Positions 25,516 to 35,388 of a stretch of DNA of 61,460 nucleotides are shown here, one piece after another. Under the pieces are notes generated by a model, which searched no databases, had not been told where the DNA came from, and saw only the letters and a program-made list of their open reading frames with translations. The position numbers were made by a program, and so were the translations under genes. This DNA comes from Mycolicibacter acidiphilus (GTDB taxonomy: Bacteria > Actinomycetota > Actinomycetes > Mycobacteriales > Mycobacteriaceae). The number at the start of each line of letters is the position of its first letter. The first letter of the stretch is position 1. Location: positions 1-61,460 of the forward strand of contig NZ_JAHCLR010000030.1 in NCBI RefSeq assembly GCF_018455725.1. The letters run 5' to 3'.

Positions 25516-26493
25516 ATGTTGAACAGTAGGTTCACCGAGATGTTCGAACTCCGCTACCCGGTCATGTCCGCACCGATGGCCATGCACAGCGGCGCCTCGC
25601 TCGCCGCGGCCGTCTCCGCCGCGGGCGGGCTGGGTTCGTTCGGCGGGATGAATCCCGCCGGTCCGCAGTGGATCGAACACGAGGTCGCAGCGATCCGCAC
25701 GCGGACCGATCGGCCGTTCGCCGTCGGCTTCATCACGCCGTTCCTGGAGTTGGGCGCACCCCTGTTCGACGCGACGATCAGCGCTGCGGTTCCCGCGGTG
25801 ATGTTCTCCTTCGCCGATCCTCGACCCTGGATCGAGCGGGCACGGGCCACCGGGGCACGCATCATCTGTCAAGTGCAGACTCCCGCTGACGCCGACCTCG
25901 CCGTCGAGGCCGGCACCGACCTCCTCGTCGTACAGGGCACCGAGGCCGGCGGGCACACCGGCCATCTCGGCCTGCTGCCGTTCCTCACGGCAGTCGCAAC
26001 TCGCCACCCGGGCGTGCCACTGCTGGCAGCCGGCGGCATCACCGATGGACGCACGCTCGCGGCGACACTGACCGCCGGCGCGGACGGCGCGGTACTCGGC
26101 ACCGCATTCCTGGCGACACCCGAGGCCCGCCAGGTGCACGAGACACACAAGCGACTGATCGTCGAATCCGACGGTACCGACACCGTCCACACCCGGACCT
26201 TCGACATCCTCAGCGGCCTGCCGTGGCCCACAACGATCGGCGAACGGGTGCATCGCAATCGGACCACCGACAGGTGGGCGAACCACGACACCGAACTGCT
26301 GGATCAGGACAGCCGCACCGCAGCAGCGCACGCACCGGGCCCGACGGATCACGACCCGCAGACCGGTGAGTTCGCCTACGGCCAGGGGGCCGGGGCGATC
26401 GACGCGATCCGGCCTGCCGCCGAAGTGCTGGATCGGATCTGCGGTGCCGCAGAGCAGATCCTGCGTTCCCGCCCGTCGGCACTGTTGCGCTGA
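25516..26493 (+). CDS. Nitronate monooxygenase (2-nitropropane dioxygenase family)
   Basis: A 325-residue FMN TIM-barrel protein. It opens FELRYPVMSAPMAMHSGASLAAAVSAAGGLG and has LVVQGTEAGGHTG, the usual FMN-phosphate and active-site segment of this family. It would oxidise nitronates or act as a general FMN oxygenase, and annotated members often have other substrates. A second family member lies at 30506-31534. It stands alone, divergent from the hydrolase gene and convergent with the FadD gene. Confidence 0.88.
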   Translation: MLNSRFTEMFELRYPVMSAPMAMHSGASLAAAVSAAGGLGSFGGMNPAGPQWIEHEVAAIRTRTDRPFAVGFITPFLELGAPLFDATISAAVPAVMFSFADPRPWIERARATGARIICQVQTPADADLAVEAGTDLLVVQGTEAGGHTGHLGLLPFLTAVATRHPGVPLLAAGGITDGRTLAATLTAGADGAVLGTAFLATPEARQVHETHKRLIVESDGTDTVHTRTFDILSGLPWPTTIGERVHRNRTTDRWANHDTELLDQDSRTAAAHAPGPTDHDPQTGEFAYGQGAGAIDAIRPAAEVLDRICGAAEQILRSRPSALLR

Positions 26494-26561
26494 CGACACC
26501 CTGACTGGCACCAGCCGTCCGTGCTCCACCGCCGCCATCAAGACCTGCTGCACCTACCGTC

Positions 26562-28094
26562 TCAGCCGAGCTTCTCCAGACTGCGTTCGCGCATCTCGCG
26601 TTTCAGAACCTTGCCGGCACCGGACAATGGGAGTTCATCGACGAACTCAATGCTGCGCGGCACCTTGTAGTTGGCCAACCGGGTGCGAGCGTGGGCGATC
26701 AGCTCGTCGGCACTGACCTGCACGCCGGGCGCAGTGATGACGACGGCGTGCACGGTCTCCCCCCATCGCTCATGGGGCAGTCCGATCACGGCGGCGGCCG
26801 CGACCGCCTCGTGCGTGCTCAACGCGCTCTCCACCTCGGCGGAGTACACGTTCTCCCCGCCGGTGATGATCATGTCCTTGAGTCGGTCGACGACGAACAG
26901 GAAGCCGTCGGCGTCGAAGTAGCCGGCGTCCCCGGTGCGGTACCACCCGTCGACGAGCGCCGCGGCGCTCTCGTCGGGCTTGTTCCAGTAACCGAGCATG
27001 ATGTTGTCGCCGCGGCCGCAGATCTCCCCGGTCTGCCCGGCCGGCAACACTTTTCCGGCCTCGTCGATGATCTGCACCTCGGCGTGCGGCGCCGCCCGGC
27101 CGGCCGAACCGAGGTGCTCACCCGTGTGGTCCTGCGGCCACAGCAAGGTCAGCACCGGGGCTGCCTCGGTCATGCCGTAGGCCTGAGTCAGGTGAACCTC
27201 CGGCAGCAGCCGGATCACCCGGTCGAGCAGGCCGCGGGAGATCGACGAACCGCCGTACAGGATCCGGCGCAGCGAACTCAGGTCGTAGCCGCCGAAGTTC
27301 GGGTGATCCACCAGCATCTGAATCATGGTCGGCACCAGCAGAATATCGGTCACCCCGTGCGCCTGCACCGCCGACAGCACCGCGTCCGGCGTGAACGCGG
27401 GCACCATGACGTGGGTGCCGCCGAGCATCACCTGGCCGGCCCAGGCCGCCAGATCGGCGAGGTGGAACATCGGCGCGGCGTGCAGGAACACTGAACCTTC
27501 GCCCAGCAGCTGACCGGTGGCCACGGTGCCCAGCGCCGAGGTCACCATGTTGCGCTGGGACAGCATCACGCCCTTGGGGAATCCCGTTGTCCCACCGGTA
27601 TAAAACAGCCCGGCGAGATCATCACCGCAGCGCCGCGCGTCGGGCATCGGGCGGTGGCCGGCGATCAGGTCCTCGTAGCCGATCATCCCGTCCGGGGTGG
27701 GTCCCTCGCCGCAGTACACCAGCCACTGCAGGTCGGCGCAGTTCTGCTGCAGCGTGTGGGCCAGCGGGCTGAACGCATCGTCGACGAGCAGGCAGCGGGT
27801 TGCGGAATCGTTGAGGGCGTAGGCGATCTCGACGGGACTCCAGCGGATGTTGATCGGGTTGACCGCTGCACCCGCCCACGGCACCGCCAGCAGGTACTCA
27901 CCGTACCGGTCGCTGTTGAGCGACAGGATGCCGACCCGGTCACCGACCTCGATGCCGAGGTCTCGCAGTCCGCCGGCGAGCCGGGCGATCCGGTCGGCGT
28001 GTTCGGCGAACGTTCGCTTGCGGTCGTGGAAGACGGTGGCGGTCTTGTCAGGTGTCGCCTGAATTGCGCGGTGCAGACCCTGGGTCAAGTACAT
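26562..28094 (-). CDS. Fatty-acid-CoA ligase / acyl-CoA synthetase (FadD family)
   Basis: A 510-residue AMP-forming ligase. The ATP-binding motif is FYTGGTTGFPKGV (about residues 167-179), followed by YGMTEAAPV and the hinge motif YRTGDAGYFDADGFLFVVDRLKD, with the catalytic lysine in the C-terminal GAGKVLKREMR. It activates a carboxylic acid to its CoA thioester. It is 50 bp downstream of the acyl-CoA dehydrogenase at 28145-29290 on the same strand, so the pair probably forms one operon under the TetR at 29363. Confidence 0.92.
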   Translation of the reverse strand: MYLTQGLHRAIQATPDKTATVFHDRKRTFAEHADRIARLAGGLRDLGIEVGDRVGILSLNSDRYGEYLLAVPWAGAAVNPINIRWSPVEIAYALNDSATRCLLVDDAFSPLAHTLQQNCADLQWLVYCGEGPTPDGMIGYEDLIAGHRPMPDARRCGDDLAGLFYTGGTTGFPKGVMLSQRNMVTSALGTVATGQLLGEGSVFLHAAPMFHLADLAAWAGQVMLGGTHVMVPAFTPDAVLSAVQAHGVTDILLVPTMIQMLVDHPNFGGYDLSSLRRILYGGSSISRGLLDRVIRLLPEVHLTQAYGMTEAAPVLTLLWPQDHTGEHLGSAGRAAPHAEVQIIDEAGKVLPAGQTGEICGRGDNIMLGYWNKPDESAAALVDGWYRTGDAGYFDADGFLFVVDRLKDMIITGGENVYSAEVESALSTHEAVAAAAVIGLPHERWGETVHAVVITAPGVQVSADELIAHARTRLANYKVPRSIEFVDELPLSGAGKVLKREMRERSLEKLG

Positions 28095-28144
28095 GGCTCC
28101 GGCCTTTCGCTGGAAGTGGGCAGGGATGGTTCAGAGCGACCGGG

Positions 28145-29290
28145 CTAGAGAGAACGGGCGATGAGTTCCTTCATCACCTCGTTGGCGCCGGCCAGCACCC
28201 GCAGCACTCGGTTGTCGGCGTACAGGTTCGCAATCGGGTACTCGGTGCAGTAGCCGTATCCGCCGAACAGTTGTTGGCAGCGGTCGACGACCTCCGAGGT
28301 CCGGTCGGTGATCCAGTATTTGGCCATCGACGCAGTGGTGGCGTCCAGTCCCCCGGCGCGGTGATCGGCGATGCACTGATCCAGGAAGCAGCGGTTGATC
28401 CGGTTGATCGTGGCGCATTCGGCGAGTTCGAACCGGGTGTTCTGCAGGGCGAACAGCGGCTTGCCGAATGCGGTGCGGGATTTGGTGTATTCGACGGCCG
28501 CAGTCAGGGCGGTCTCGCTCATCGCCTGGGCGATGATCGCGGTGATCAGCCGCTCCTGGGGCAGCTGCGCCATCAGCTGATAGAAGCCCTTGCCGGGCAC
28601 ACCGCCCAGCAGGTTCGCGGCGGGGATCCGCAGCTGGTCGAAGAACAGCTCAGCGGTGTCCTGGCCCTTCTGCCCCACCTTGTGCAGGATCCGGCCGCGC
28701 TGGAAGCCCGGGGTGTCGTCGTCGACCTCGGCCACCAGCAGCGAGAGACCCTGCGCGCCTTCGCCTTCGCCGGTGCGGGCGGCGATGATCAGCAGCTTGC
28801 ACAGCCAGCCGTTGGTGATGAACGTCTTGGCGCCGGAGACCACGTAGTCATCGCCGTCTCGCACCGCGCGGGTGCTGATCGCCTGAAGGTCGGATCCGGT
28901 GCCCGGTTCGGTCATCGCGATCGCGCCGACCCACTCCCCGCTGCACAGTTTCGGCAGCCAGCGGTGCTTCTGCTCGTCGGAGGCGTAGGCCAGCAGGTAG
29001 TGGGCGACGATGCCCTCGCTGATCGCGAATCCCAGGCTGCCGGCACCCGCGGACACCTGCTCGTGCACCAGCACCGCCAGGTGCCCGAAGTCGCCACCGC
29101 CGCCGCCGAACTCCTCGGGGATCGACATCCCCGACAGGCCGAGTTCGCCGGCACGGCGGTAGAGCGCCGGGTCGGGGTGGCCCTGCTCGGCGTGCCGGGG
29201 TTCGTTCGGCAGAACCTCGCTGGTGAAGTAGTTGCGGGCCAGCTCGGCGACCGCCGACAGTTCGGAGTCCACCTCAATCGTTGTTGGCAT
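28145..29290 (-). CDS. Acyl-CoA dehydrogenase, LCAD/IVD-type base position
   Basis: A 381-residue enzyme with AMTEPGTGSDLQAIS and GAKTFITNG in the middle domain and QLFGGYGYCTEYP at the C-terminus. The usual C-terminal catalytic Glu is missing (LAGANEV in place of YEGTNQ), but Glu in LPQERLITA matches the alternative base of long-chain and isovaleryl-CoA dehydrogenases. ATG 29290 overlaps the operator repeat of the divergent TetR gene. The substrate is probably branched or long. Confidence 0.9.
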   Translation of the reverse strand: MPTTIEVDSELSAVAELARNYFTSEVLPNEPRHAEQGHPDPALYRRAGELGLSGMSIPEEFGGGGGDFGHLAVLVHEQVSAGAGSLGFAISEGIVAHYLLAYASDEQKHRWLPKLCSGEWVGAIAMTEPGTGSDLQAISTRAVRDGDDYVVSGAKTFITNGWLCKLLIIAARTGEGEGAQGLSLLVAEVDDDTPGFQRGRILHKVGQKGQDTAELFFDQLRIPAANLLGGVPGKGFYQLMAQLPQERLITAIIAQAMSETALTAAVEYTKSRTAFGKPLFALQNTRFELAECATINRINRCFLDQCIADHRAGGLDATTASMAKYWITDRTSEVVDRCQQLFGGYGYCTEYPIANLYADNRVLRVLAGANEVMKELIARSL

Positions 29291-29326
29291 AACGCCAATA
29301 GTGCATCGTCGTTGGCGTATCGTCAA
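29284..29326. promoter_or_regulatory. Double TetR operator, two TTGGC-N5-G(C/T)CAA sites
   Basis: Site 1 (29284-29298) is TTGGC-ATAAC-GCCAA and site 2 (29312-29326) is TTGGC-GTATC-GTCAA; the centres are 28 bp apart. Site 1 covers the start codon of the acyl-CoA dehydrogenase gene (29288-29290), and site 2 lies between the divergent genes. Two symmetric sites in a 72-bp divergent region strongly suggest control by the TetR at 29363. Confidence 0.7.
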
Positions 29327-29362
29327 CAGGAGATTTTCGGCCGGCGACGACGGGAGGCTGCG

Positions 29363-29983
29363 ATGCCGAAAGCGGAAGCACCACGGTTCCAGCGGTTGGA
29401 CCCTGCGCAACGTCGGGAATCGATCCTGGCTGCGGCCACCCGGCTGTTCTCGGCGCTGCCCTATGAGGAGGTGTCCACCGCCGAGATCGCCCAGGCGGCA
29501 GGCGTCGTCCGGGGCCTGGTCAACCACTACTTCGGCACCAAACGCCAGCTGTATCTAGCAGTCGTAGAGGAAGCGGCCACCGTCCCCCCAACCGCCGTCG
29601 ACGCACTTCCCACCGGCGACCTGGATACGCGGATCGGCGCCGCAGTGGACTGGTTCCTGACCGCACTGGCAGACAGCGGCGGCAGTTGGCTGGCGGCGAG
29701 CGGGTCACTCGGACTGGGCCGTGACACCGAATTGGAGCGGATTCTGTCCGCGGCAGAGGACGCCTCCGTGGACCGGGTCATCGAAGCCGTCGGACTTGCC
29801 GGCGACACCGACCCGGCGAAGCTACGAGCACTGATCCGCCCCTACGGCCAGTTGGCCCGCGCCGCGGGCCGCGAGTGGCTGCTGAAGAAAACGCTCACCC
29901 GGGGCGAGGTGCACCGACTGCTGACCGATACCCTCTCGACGATCGTGCGCAGTGTCTACCCGACGGTCTCGACCGCCCGGTGA
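29363..29983 (+). CDS. TetR-family regulator of the acyl-CoA dehydrogenase/FadD pair
   Basis: A 206-residue regulator. The DNA-binding domain is VSTAEIAQAAGVVRGLVNHYFGTKRQLYLAVVE (about residues 38-70), a form seen in fatty-acid-responsive TetR proteins. ATG 29363 follows GGGAGG. It is divergent from the acyl-CoA dehydrogenase gene, with a double operator between them, and probably represses both directions until an acyl-CoA ligand binds. Confidence 0.87.
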   Translation: MPKAEAPRFQRLDPAQRRESILAAATRLFSALPYEEVSTAEIAQAAGVVRGLVNHYFGTKRQLYLAVVEEAATVPPTAVDALPTGDLDTRIGAAVDWFLTALADSGGSWLAASGSLGLGRDTELERILSAAEDASVDRVIEAVGLAGDTDPAKLRALIRPYGQLARAAGREWLLKKTLTRGEVHRLLTDTLSTIVRSVYPTVSTAR

Positions 29984-29992
29984 TGGTCGCAG

Positions 29993-30463
29993 CTAGCCGG
30001 TGGTCTCGGCCCGCTGCTTCACCCGCTCCAGCGTGAGCCGGATGTGCTCGGCGTTGACCGTCGGCCGGTCCTTGACGCCGGTGACCAGCCCGGCGATCCC
30101 GACGAACCAGCCGGGACGGCGGTCCCACATGCTCTCGGTGACCTGGCAGCCGCCGCCGGTCGGCGTGATCCGGTACTCCCAGCGGGCCACCGGAATCACC
30201 GCGGAGCGCACGTCGAACGCGAAGGCCTTCCCCGGGTCCGCGTCGGTGATGGTGCAGGTGGTGCTCCACCGCCGGCCGCCGTTGCGGTTGTGACCGACGA
30301 ACACCGCGCCGGGGAGAGCGGAATCGCCTTTGCGCCAATCCATTCCGACGTTCTCCTCGGCGCAGTCCGCGAGCGCGGCCAGGTCGGTAATCAAGGTGTA
30401 CACCGCCTCGGGGGCGGCGTTGATCTGCACGGTTCCGGTGGCGGTGGGAGTGGTGTCGGCCAT
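29993..30463 (-). CDS. SRPBCC / polyketide-cyclase-like protein
   Basis: A 156-residue protein of the START-like fold: GTVQINAAPEAVYTLITDLAALADCAEE at the N-terminus is the characteristic opening, and the last helix (AEHIRLTLERVKQRAE) closes the cavity. Such proteins bind hydrophobic ligands. No catalytic residues are evident. It lies 42 bp downstream of the nitronate monooxygenase on the same strand. Confidence 0.8.
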   Translation of the reverse strand: MADTTPTATGTVQINAAPEAVYTLITDLAALADCAEENVGMDWRKGDSALPGAVFVGHNRNGGRRWSTTCTITDADPGKAFAFDVRSAVIPVARWEYRITPTGGGCQVTESMWDRRPGWFVGIAGLVTGVKDRPTVNAEHIRLTLERVKQRAETTG

Positions 30464-30505
30464 GGCGCCGATGATAGTCGCCGCGGCCCGACCGGCCGAG
30501 TGCGC

Positions 30506-31534
30506 TCAGCTATCGCCGATCAGCGCAGCGATGATCTCAGCGACCGGCCCAGGGCGGATGTCCCGGAAACCCGTGCCGGCCCACAGGCTGGTGCCGTGCG
30601 GGTCGCCGTCGGCCACCGCGGCCGCCCGGATCGGCCCGGTCAAATGGTTGATCTCCGGGTACCCCACCGGCGCCAGATCCGCCAGGGTACGGGTGAATTC
30701 GTTCTCCAGGCTGCGCGCGTAACGACCGGAGAACGCGCACGTGACGATGGTGGCGCCGAATTCGGGGTTGGTCAGCGCGGCCCGGTGCACCGGGTTGGTG
30801 CCGGCCTCGTCGGCCAGCAGCAGCGCCGTCCCGACCTGCGCGGCAACCGCACCCCGGTCCAACACGCCGCGCACGGCCGCCGCGGTGCTCAGCCCGCCGG
30901 CCGCCACCAGCGGAACCTCGCCGTGGACGTGGCCGATCTCCGCGAGCAGCTGGTGCAGCGGCGTGCTGCCGGGCAGCACGTCCGGGGCGAACGTGCCCCG
31001 GTGCCCGCCGGCGTCCGGGCCCTGCACCACCAGGGCGTCGGCGCCGTGCGCCAGGGCGATCCCCGCCTCATAGGTGGACGTCACCGTGACCACGGTGAGG
31101 ATGCGCAGGTCGCGCAGTCGCTCCAGGTCTTCCGGCTGCGGCGTGCCGAACGTGAACGACACCACCGTCGGCCGCAGGTCGGCCACCACGTCCAGCTTCT
31201 CCGGCCAGCAGTCGTCGTCACCGAACCGCGGCTGACCCAGGTCCACCCCGTAGTGATCCGCCAGCGGCGCCAGCAGTTCTGCGTACTCGTCGAGCAGCAC
31301 CAGGTCGGCGTCGCTGGGCTGCGGGACGAACAGGTTGACGCCGATCGGCCCGGCGGTCTGCGCCCGAGCACTGGTGATGTCATCGGCCAACTGGTCCGGG
31401 GTCCGGTAACCGCCGGCGAGGAAACCGAGGCCACCGGCATCGGACACCGCCGCCGCCAGCGCCGGGGTGCTGGGCCCGCCGGCCATCGGGGCCCCCACCA
31501 CGGGGACTGCGAGTTCGGAGAAGCTGAATGCCAT
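30506..31534 (-). CDS. Nitronate monooxygenase (Rv2781c-like)
   Basis: A 342-residue FMN protein with VPVVGAPMAGGPSTPALAAAVSDAGGLGFLAGGY at the start and VVQGPDAGGHRG in the FMN-binding region. M. tuberculosis carries a similar gene, Rv2781c, next to pepR, so this marks the return to conserved backbone. It lies 15 bp downstream of pepR on the same strand, and they are likely cotranscribed. Confidence 0.9.
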   Translation of the reverse strand: MAFSFSELAVPVVGAPMAGGPSTPALAAAVSDAGGLGFLAGGYRTPDQLADDITSARAQTAGPIGVNLFVPQPSDADLVLLDEYAELLAPLADHYGVDLGQPRFGDDDCWPEKLDVVADLRPTVVSFTFGTPQPEDLERLRDLRILTVVTVTSTYEAGIALAHGADALVVQGPDAGGHRGTFAPDVLPGSTPLHQLLAEIGHVHGEVPLVAAGGLSTAAAVRGVLDRGAVAAQVGTALLLADEAGTNPVHRAALTNPEFGATIVTCAFSGRYARSLENEFTRTLADLAPVGYPEINHLTGPIRAAAVADGDPHGTSLWAGTGFRDIRPGPVAEIIAALIGDS

Positions 31535-31549
31535 CGCTCTAGCCTGCCA

Positions 31550-32854
31550 TCAACCAGCCAGTGTCCGCAGTCGGTGCGGTAGCGATCCCTTCGACGTCGG
31601 CCCGAGCACCGCAACGCCGTACGGCCGCCGCAGCAGTTGACGGGCCACCGCGTTGACCTCCTCCACGGTGACCGCACTGAGTTCCCGCAGGGTGCGGGTG
31701 ATCGTGCGGTGCCGGCCGTAGTTCAACTCGGTGCGGCCCAGCCGGTTCATCCGGGAGCCGGAGTCCTCCAGCCCCAACACCAGCCCGCCGCGCAGCGACC
31801 CCTTGGCGATCCGGCACTCGTCGGCGGTGATCCCGTCGCGGGCCACCGTTTCGAGCACCTCGGCCGTCACCTTCACGACTTCGGCGAACCGCTCCGGCAG
31901 GCACGCGGTGTACACCGACAGCGCGCCGGCGTCGGCGAACGTATCCACCGACGAATAGATCGAGTACGCCAGACCGCGGGTCTCCCGAACCTGTTGGAAC
32001 AGCCGCGAACTCAGGCCGCCACCGAGTGCGGTGTTCAGCACCGCGAGGGCCTGGCGGTGCGGCCAGTACCGGCCCGGTGCGCGCACGCCCAGGGACATGT
32101 GGGTCTGCTCGGCGTCCCGGTTGATCACGGTCAGGCTCGGCACGCCCGGCACCCGGGCGGTGCCCCGGCGCGGTTCGACCGGCTTCTGCCCGCGAATCAG
32201 CCTGGGGCCGAAGCGTTCCCGGACCAGTCGGACGACGGTGTCGTGGTCGACGTTGCCCGCGACGGCCACCACCATCCGCTCCGGGGTGTAACGCCGCAGG
32301 TGAAACGAGCGCAGTTGCGCCCGGGTCATCGCCGACACAGATTCCACGCTGCCGATCACCGGCCGCCCGATCGGGTGGTCGCCGAACAGCGTCGTCAGGA
32401 ACACATCCCCCAGCGCGTCCTCGGGGTCGTCGTCGCGCATCGCGATCTCCTCGAGCACGACGTCACGTTCGAGTTCGACGTCGTCGGCCGCACAGGAGCC
32501 GTTGAGCACCACGTCGCTGACCAGGTCGACGGCCAACTCCAGGTCGGTGTCGAGGACATGGGCGTAGTAGCAGGTGTGCTCTTTGCCGGTGAAGGCGTTG
32601 AGCTCACCGCCGACGGCGTCCATCGCCTGCGCTATCCCCGTCGCGGTGCGGGTCGGCGTCGCCTTGAACAGCAGGTGTTCCAGGAAATGCGCCGCGCCGG
32701 CGACGGTCGCGCCCTCATCACGCGATCCGACACCGACCCAGACGCCGACCGACGCCGACCGCACCGACGGCAGGTACTCGGTGACCACCCGCAGCCCGCC
32801 GGGCAGGGTGGTGCGCCGTAGCGCCGCGCGATCAGCTGTCGGCGGGGGCGGCAT
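31550..32854 (-). CDS. pepR: M16-family zinc peptidase PepR
   Basis: A 434-residue metallopeptidase of the mitochondrial-processing-peptidase type. The inverted zinc motif HxxEH is HFLEH (His56, Glu59, His60), with a further Glu ligand in [15 protein letters not shown]. The C-terminal half is the second, non-catalytic M16 domain with GLAYSIYSS. The sequence is close to M. tuberculosis Rv2782c as I recall it. Its start overlaps the end of pnp by 23 bp, as expected for a pnp-pepR operon. Confidence 0.96.
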   Translation of the reverse strand: MPPPPTADRAALRRTTLPGGLRVVTEYLPSVRSASVGVWVGVGSRDEGATVAGAAHFLEHLLFKATPTRTATGIAQAMDAVGGELNAFTGKEHTCYYAHVLDTDLELAVDLVSDVVLNGSCAADDVELERDVVLEEIAMRDDDPEDALGDVFLTTLFGDHPIGRPVIGSVESVSAMTRAQLRSFHLRRYTPERMVVAVAGNVDHDTVVRLVRERFGPRLIRGQKPVEPRRGTARVPGVPSLTVINRDAEQTHMSLGVRAPGRYWPHRQALAVLNTALGGGLSSRLFQQVRETRGLAYSIYSSVDTFADAGALSVYTACLPERFAEVVKVTAEVLETVARDGITADECRIAKGSLRGGLVLGLEDSGSRMNRLGRTELNYGRHRTITRTLRELSAVTVEEVNAVARQLLRRPYGVAVLGPTSKGSLPHRLRTLAG

Positions 32855-35075
32855 CGGCTGGCGCAGCGGCTTCCGCAGCGTCGTCGGCGACCGGGATCAG
32901 CGAGATCTTGCCCCGGTTGTCGATGTCGGCGATCTCCACCCGCAGCTTGTCGCCCACCTTGACCACGTCTTCGACCTTGGCGACCCGCTTGCCCTTGCCG
33001 AGCTTGGAGATGTGCACCAGGCCGTCGCGGCCGGGCAGCAGCGAGACGAAGGCGCCGAAGTCGGTGGTCTTGACCACGGTGCCCAGGAACCGCTCGCCGA
33101 CCTTCGGCAGCTGCGGGTTGGCGATCGCGTTGATCTTGTCGATCGCGGCCTGCGCGGACGGGCCGTCGGCGGCACCGACGAACACGGTGCCGTCGTCCTC
33201 GATCGAGATCTGCGCGCCGGTCTCCTCGGTGATCGAGTTGATCATCTTGCCCTTGGGCCCGATCACCTCGCCGATCTTGTCGACCGGCACCTTGATCGTG
33301 GTGACTCGCGGTGCGTACGGGCTCATCTCGTCGGGGGCGTCGATGGCCTCGGCCATCACCTCGAGGATGGTGAGCCGGGCGTCCTTGGCTTGGGACAGCG
33401 CACCCGCCAGGACCTGCGACGGGATGCCATCGAGCTTGGTGTCCAGCTGCAGCGCGGTGACGAAGTCCTTGGTGCCGGCGACCTTGAAGTCCATGTCGCC
33501 GAACGCGTCCTCCGCGCCGAGGATGTCGGTGAGCGCGACGAAGCGACGCTCGGTCTTACCGTCGACCTCGACGTCGTCGGAGACCAGGCCCATCGCGATA
33601 CCGGCGACCGGAGCCTTCAGCGGCACACCGGCGTTGAGCAGCGCCAGGGTGGAGGCACAGACCGAGCCCATCGAGGTGGAGCCGTTGGAGCTCAGCGCCT
33701 CCGACACCTGACGGATCGCGTAGGGGAACTCCTCGACGCTGGGCAGCACCGGCATCAGCGCCCGCTCGGCGAGCGCGCCGTGGCCGATCTCGCGACGCTT
33801 GGGCGAGCCGACCCGGCCGGTCTCACCGGTGGAGAACGGCGGGAAGTTGTAGTGGTGCATGTAGCGCTTGGACTTCTCCGGCCCCAGGGAGTCGATCTGC
33901 TGGGCCATCTTGACCATGTCCAGCGTGGTGACACCCAGGATCTGGGTCTCGCCGCGCTCGAACAGCGCGCTGCCGTGCGCCCGGGGCACCACGGCGACCT
34001 CGGCGCCCAGCGCCCGGATGTCGGTGATGCCGCGGCCATCGATGCGGAAGTGGTCGGTCAGGATGCGCTGGCGGACCAGCTTCTTGGTCAGCGAGCGGTA
34101 CGCGGCGCTGATCTCCTTCTCCCGACCCTCGTAGGTCTCGGCGAGCCGCTCGAGGACCTCACCCTTGATCTCGTCGGTGCGGTCGTCGCGCTCGGCCTTG
34201 CCGGCGATGGTCAGCGCCTTGGCCAGCTCGTCGGTGGCCACCGAGGCCACCGAGTAGTAGACGTCGTCCCCGTAGGCGGGGAACAGCGGGTAGTCGCTGG
34301 TCGGGCGCGCCGCGACGTCGGACAGCTCCTGCTGGGCCTTGCACAGCGCGGCGATGAACGGCTTGGCCGCCTCCAGGCCCTCGGCGACCACAGTCTCGGT
34401 CGGCGCCTGGGCACCGCCCTCGATCAGCGAGAGGACGTTGTCGGTGGCCTCGGCCTCGACCATCATGATCGCGACGTCGCCATCCTCGAGCACCCGACCG
34501 GCGAGCACCATGTCGAACACCGCGCCCTCAAGCTGCTCGACGGTGGGGAACGCCACCCAGGTGCCGTCGATCAGCGCGACCCGCGCCGCACCGACCGGGC
34601 CGGAGAACGGCAGACCGGCCAGCTGGGTGGACGCCGACGCGGCGTTGATCGCCACTACGTCGTAGAGGTCGTTGGGGTTCAGGCTCATCACGGTGACCAC
34701 GACCTGAACCTCGTTACGCAGGCCGTCGACGAACGACGGGCGCAGCGGCCGGTCGGTGAGCCGGCAGGTCAGGATGGCGTCGGTGGAGGGGCGGCCCTCG
34801 CGGCGGAAGAACGAGCCGGGGATGCGCCCGGCGGCGTACATCCGCTCCTCGACGTCGACGGTGAGCGGGAAGAAGTCGAAGTGCTCCTTGGGAGCCTTGC
34901 TGGCGGTGGTCGCCGACAGCAGCATGGTCTCGTCGTCGAGGTAGGCGACGACGGAGCCGGCGGCCTGGCGGGCCAGTCGGCCGGTCTCGAAGCGGATGGT
35001 GCGGGTGCCGAAGGCGCCGTTGTCGATGACGGCGGTCGACTCGAAGACGCCTTCTTCAATCTCGGTTGCAGGCAT
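32832..35075 (-). CDS. pnp: Polyribonucleotide nucleotidyltransferase (PNPase)
   Basis: A 747-residue phosphorolytic 3'-5' exoribonuclease, called gpsI in mycobacteria. It has two RNase PH domains (about 30-160 and 350-590, the second with [21 protein letters not shown]), then a KH domain ([20 protein letters not shown]) and an S1 domain ([32 protein letters not shown]). It takes part in mRNA decay and RNA quality control. It lies downstream of rpsO across a 313-bp gap with hairpins. Confidence 0.98.
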   Translation of the reverse strand: MPATEIEEGVFESTAVIDNGAFGTRTIRFETGRLARQAAGSVVAYLDDETMLLSATTASKAPKEHFDFFPLTVDVEERMYAAGRIPGSFFRREGRPSTDAILTCRLTDRPLRPSFVDGLRNEVQVVVTVMSLNPNDLYDVVAINAASASTQLAGLPFSGPVGAARVALIDGTWVAFPTVEQLEGAVFDMVLAGRVLEDGDVAIMMVEAEATDNVLSLIEGGAQAPTETVVAEGLEAAKPFIAALCKAQQELSDVAARPTSDYPLFPAYGDDVYYSVASVATDELAKALTIAGKAERDDRTDEIKGEVLERLAETYEGREKEISAAYRSLTKKLVRQRILTDHFRIDGRGITDIRALGAEVAVVPRAHGSALFERGETQILGVTTLDMVKMAQQIDSLGPEKSKRYMHHYNFPPFSTGETGRVGSPKRREIGHGALAERALMPVLPSVEEFPYAIRQVSEALSSNGSTSMGSVCASTLALLNAGVPLKAPVAGIAMGLVSDDVEVDGKTERRFVALTDILGAEDAFGDMDFKVAGTKDFVTALQLDTKLDGIPSQVLAGALSQAKDARLTILEVMAEAIDAPDEMSPYAPRVTTIKVPVDKIGEVIGPKGKMINSITEETGAQISIEDDGTVFVGAADGPSAQAAIDKINAIANPQLPKVGERFLGTVVKTTDFGAFVSLLPGRDGLVHISKLGKGKRVAKVEDVVKVGDKLRVEIADIDNRGKISLIPVADDAAEAAAPADAAPADS

Positions 35076-35119
35076 GGAAGCTCGTACGGCCTCTCTGGTT
35101 GATTCAGCTGTTTCGTCAC

Positions 35120-35131
35120 GTCACGCGTGAC
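35120..35131. repeat. Palindrome GTCACGCGTGAC in the pnp leader
   Basis: A perfect 12-bp palindrome 45 bp upstream of the pnp start. It could form a short hairpin in the leader RNA or serve as a protein site. Any link to pnp autoregulation, known in other bacteria, is only inferred. Confidence 0.3.
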
Positions 35132-35310
35132 CCGAGAGAACCTGGATGCGATTGCGGCCGTCGATCGAAGCGGCCGGATCCGAACGGACTGTCAGACCCG
35201 GCTGCCACTACCGAAGACCGCCCGATTCAAGCCCGGGGTGTTCGTTGCGAACGTGTCCCGCTGTGACGTGCCGGAATGATGTACGCGGAGTTGCGTAAAC
35301 CACACCGATG

Positions 35311-35331
35311 TCCGGGTCAGTGCGACCCGGA
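35311..35331 (-). terminator. rpsO-pnp intergenic hairpin, 8-bp perfect stem
   Basis: TCCGGGTC and GACCCGGA form a perfect stem with a 5-base loop, about 58-78 bp downstream of the rpsO stop. No T-run follows, as is common for mycobacterial terminators. It could also be a processing or stability hairpin at the 3' end of rpsO mRNA. The remaining 180 bases to pnp hold its leader and no gene; the lipoprotein gene lppU, found here in M. tuberculosis as I recall, is absent. Confidence 0.5.
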
Positions 35332-35353
35332 ACGGTCTCACTCTACATGGAGG

Positions 35354-35371
35354 ACGCCCCGATCAGGGCGT
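35354..35371 (-). terminator. rpsO-proximal hairpin ACGCCC-N6-GGGCGT
   Basis: A perfect 6-bp GC-rich stem with a 6-base loop lies 18 bp downstream of the rpsO stop. Together with the hairpin at 35311-35331, it probably forms a tandem rpsO 3'-end structure. Confidence 0.4.
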
Positions 35372-35388
35372 ACGGGGACTGCGTCGCG

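Noticed and set aside
28052-29362. Long plus-strand extension of the TetR at 29363
   Set aside because: It lies opposite the intact acyl-CoA dehydrogenase gene. The TetR starts at an ATG with a clear ribosome site.
32574-35102. An 842-codon plus-strand frame antisense to pnp
   Set aside because: It is a shadow of pnp. The composition is biased and PNPase domains are intact on the opposite strand.
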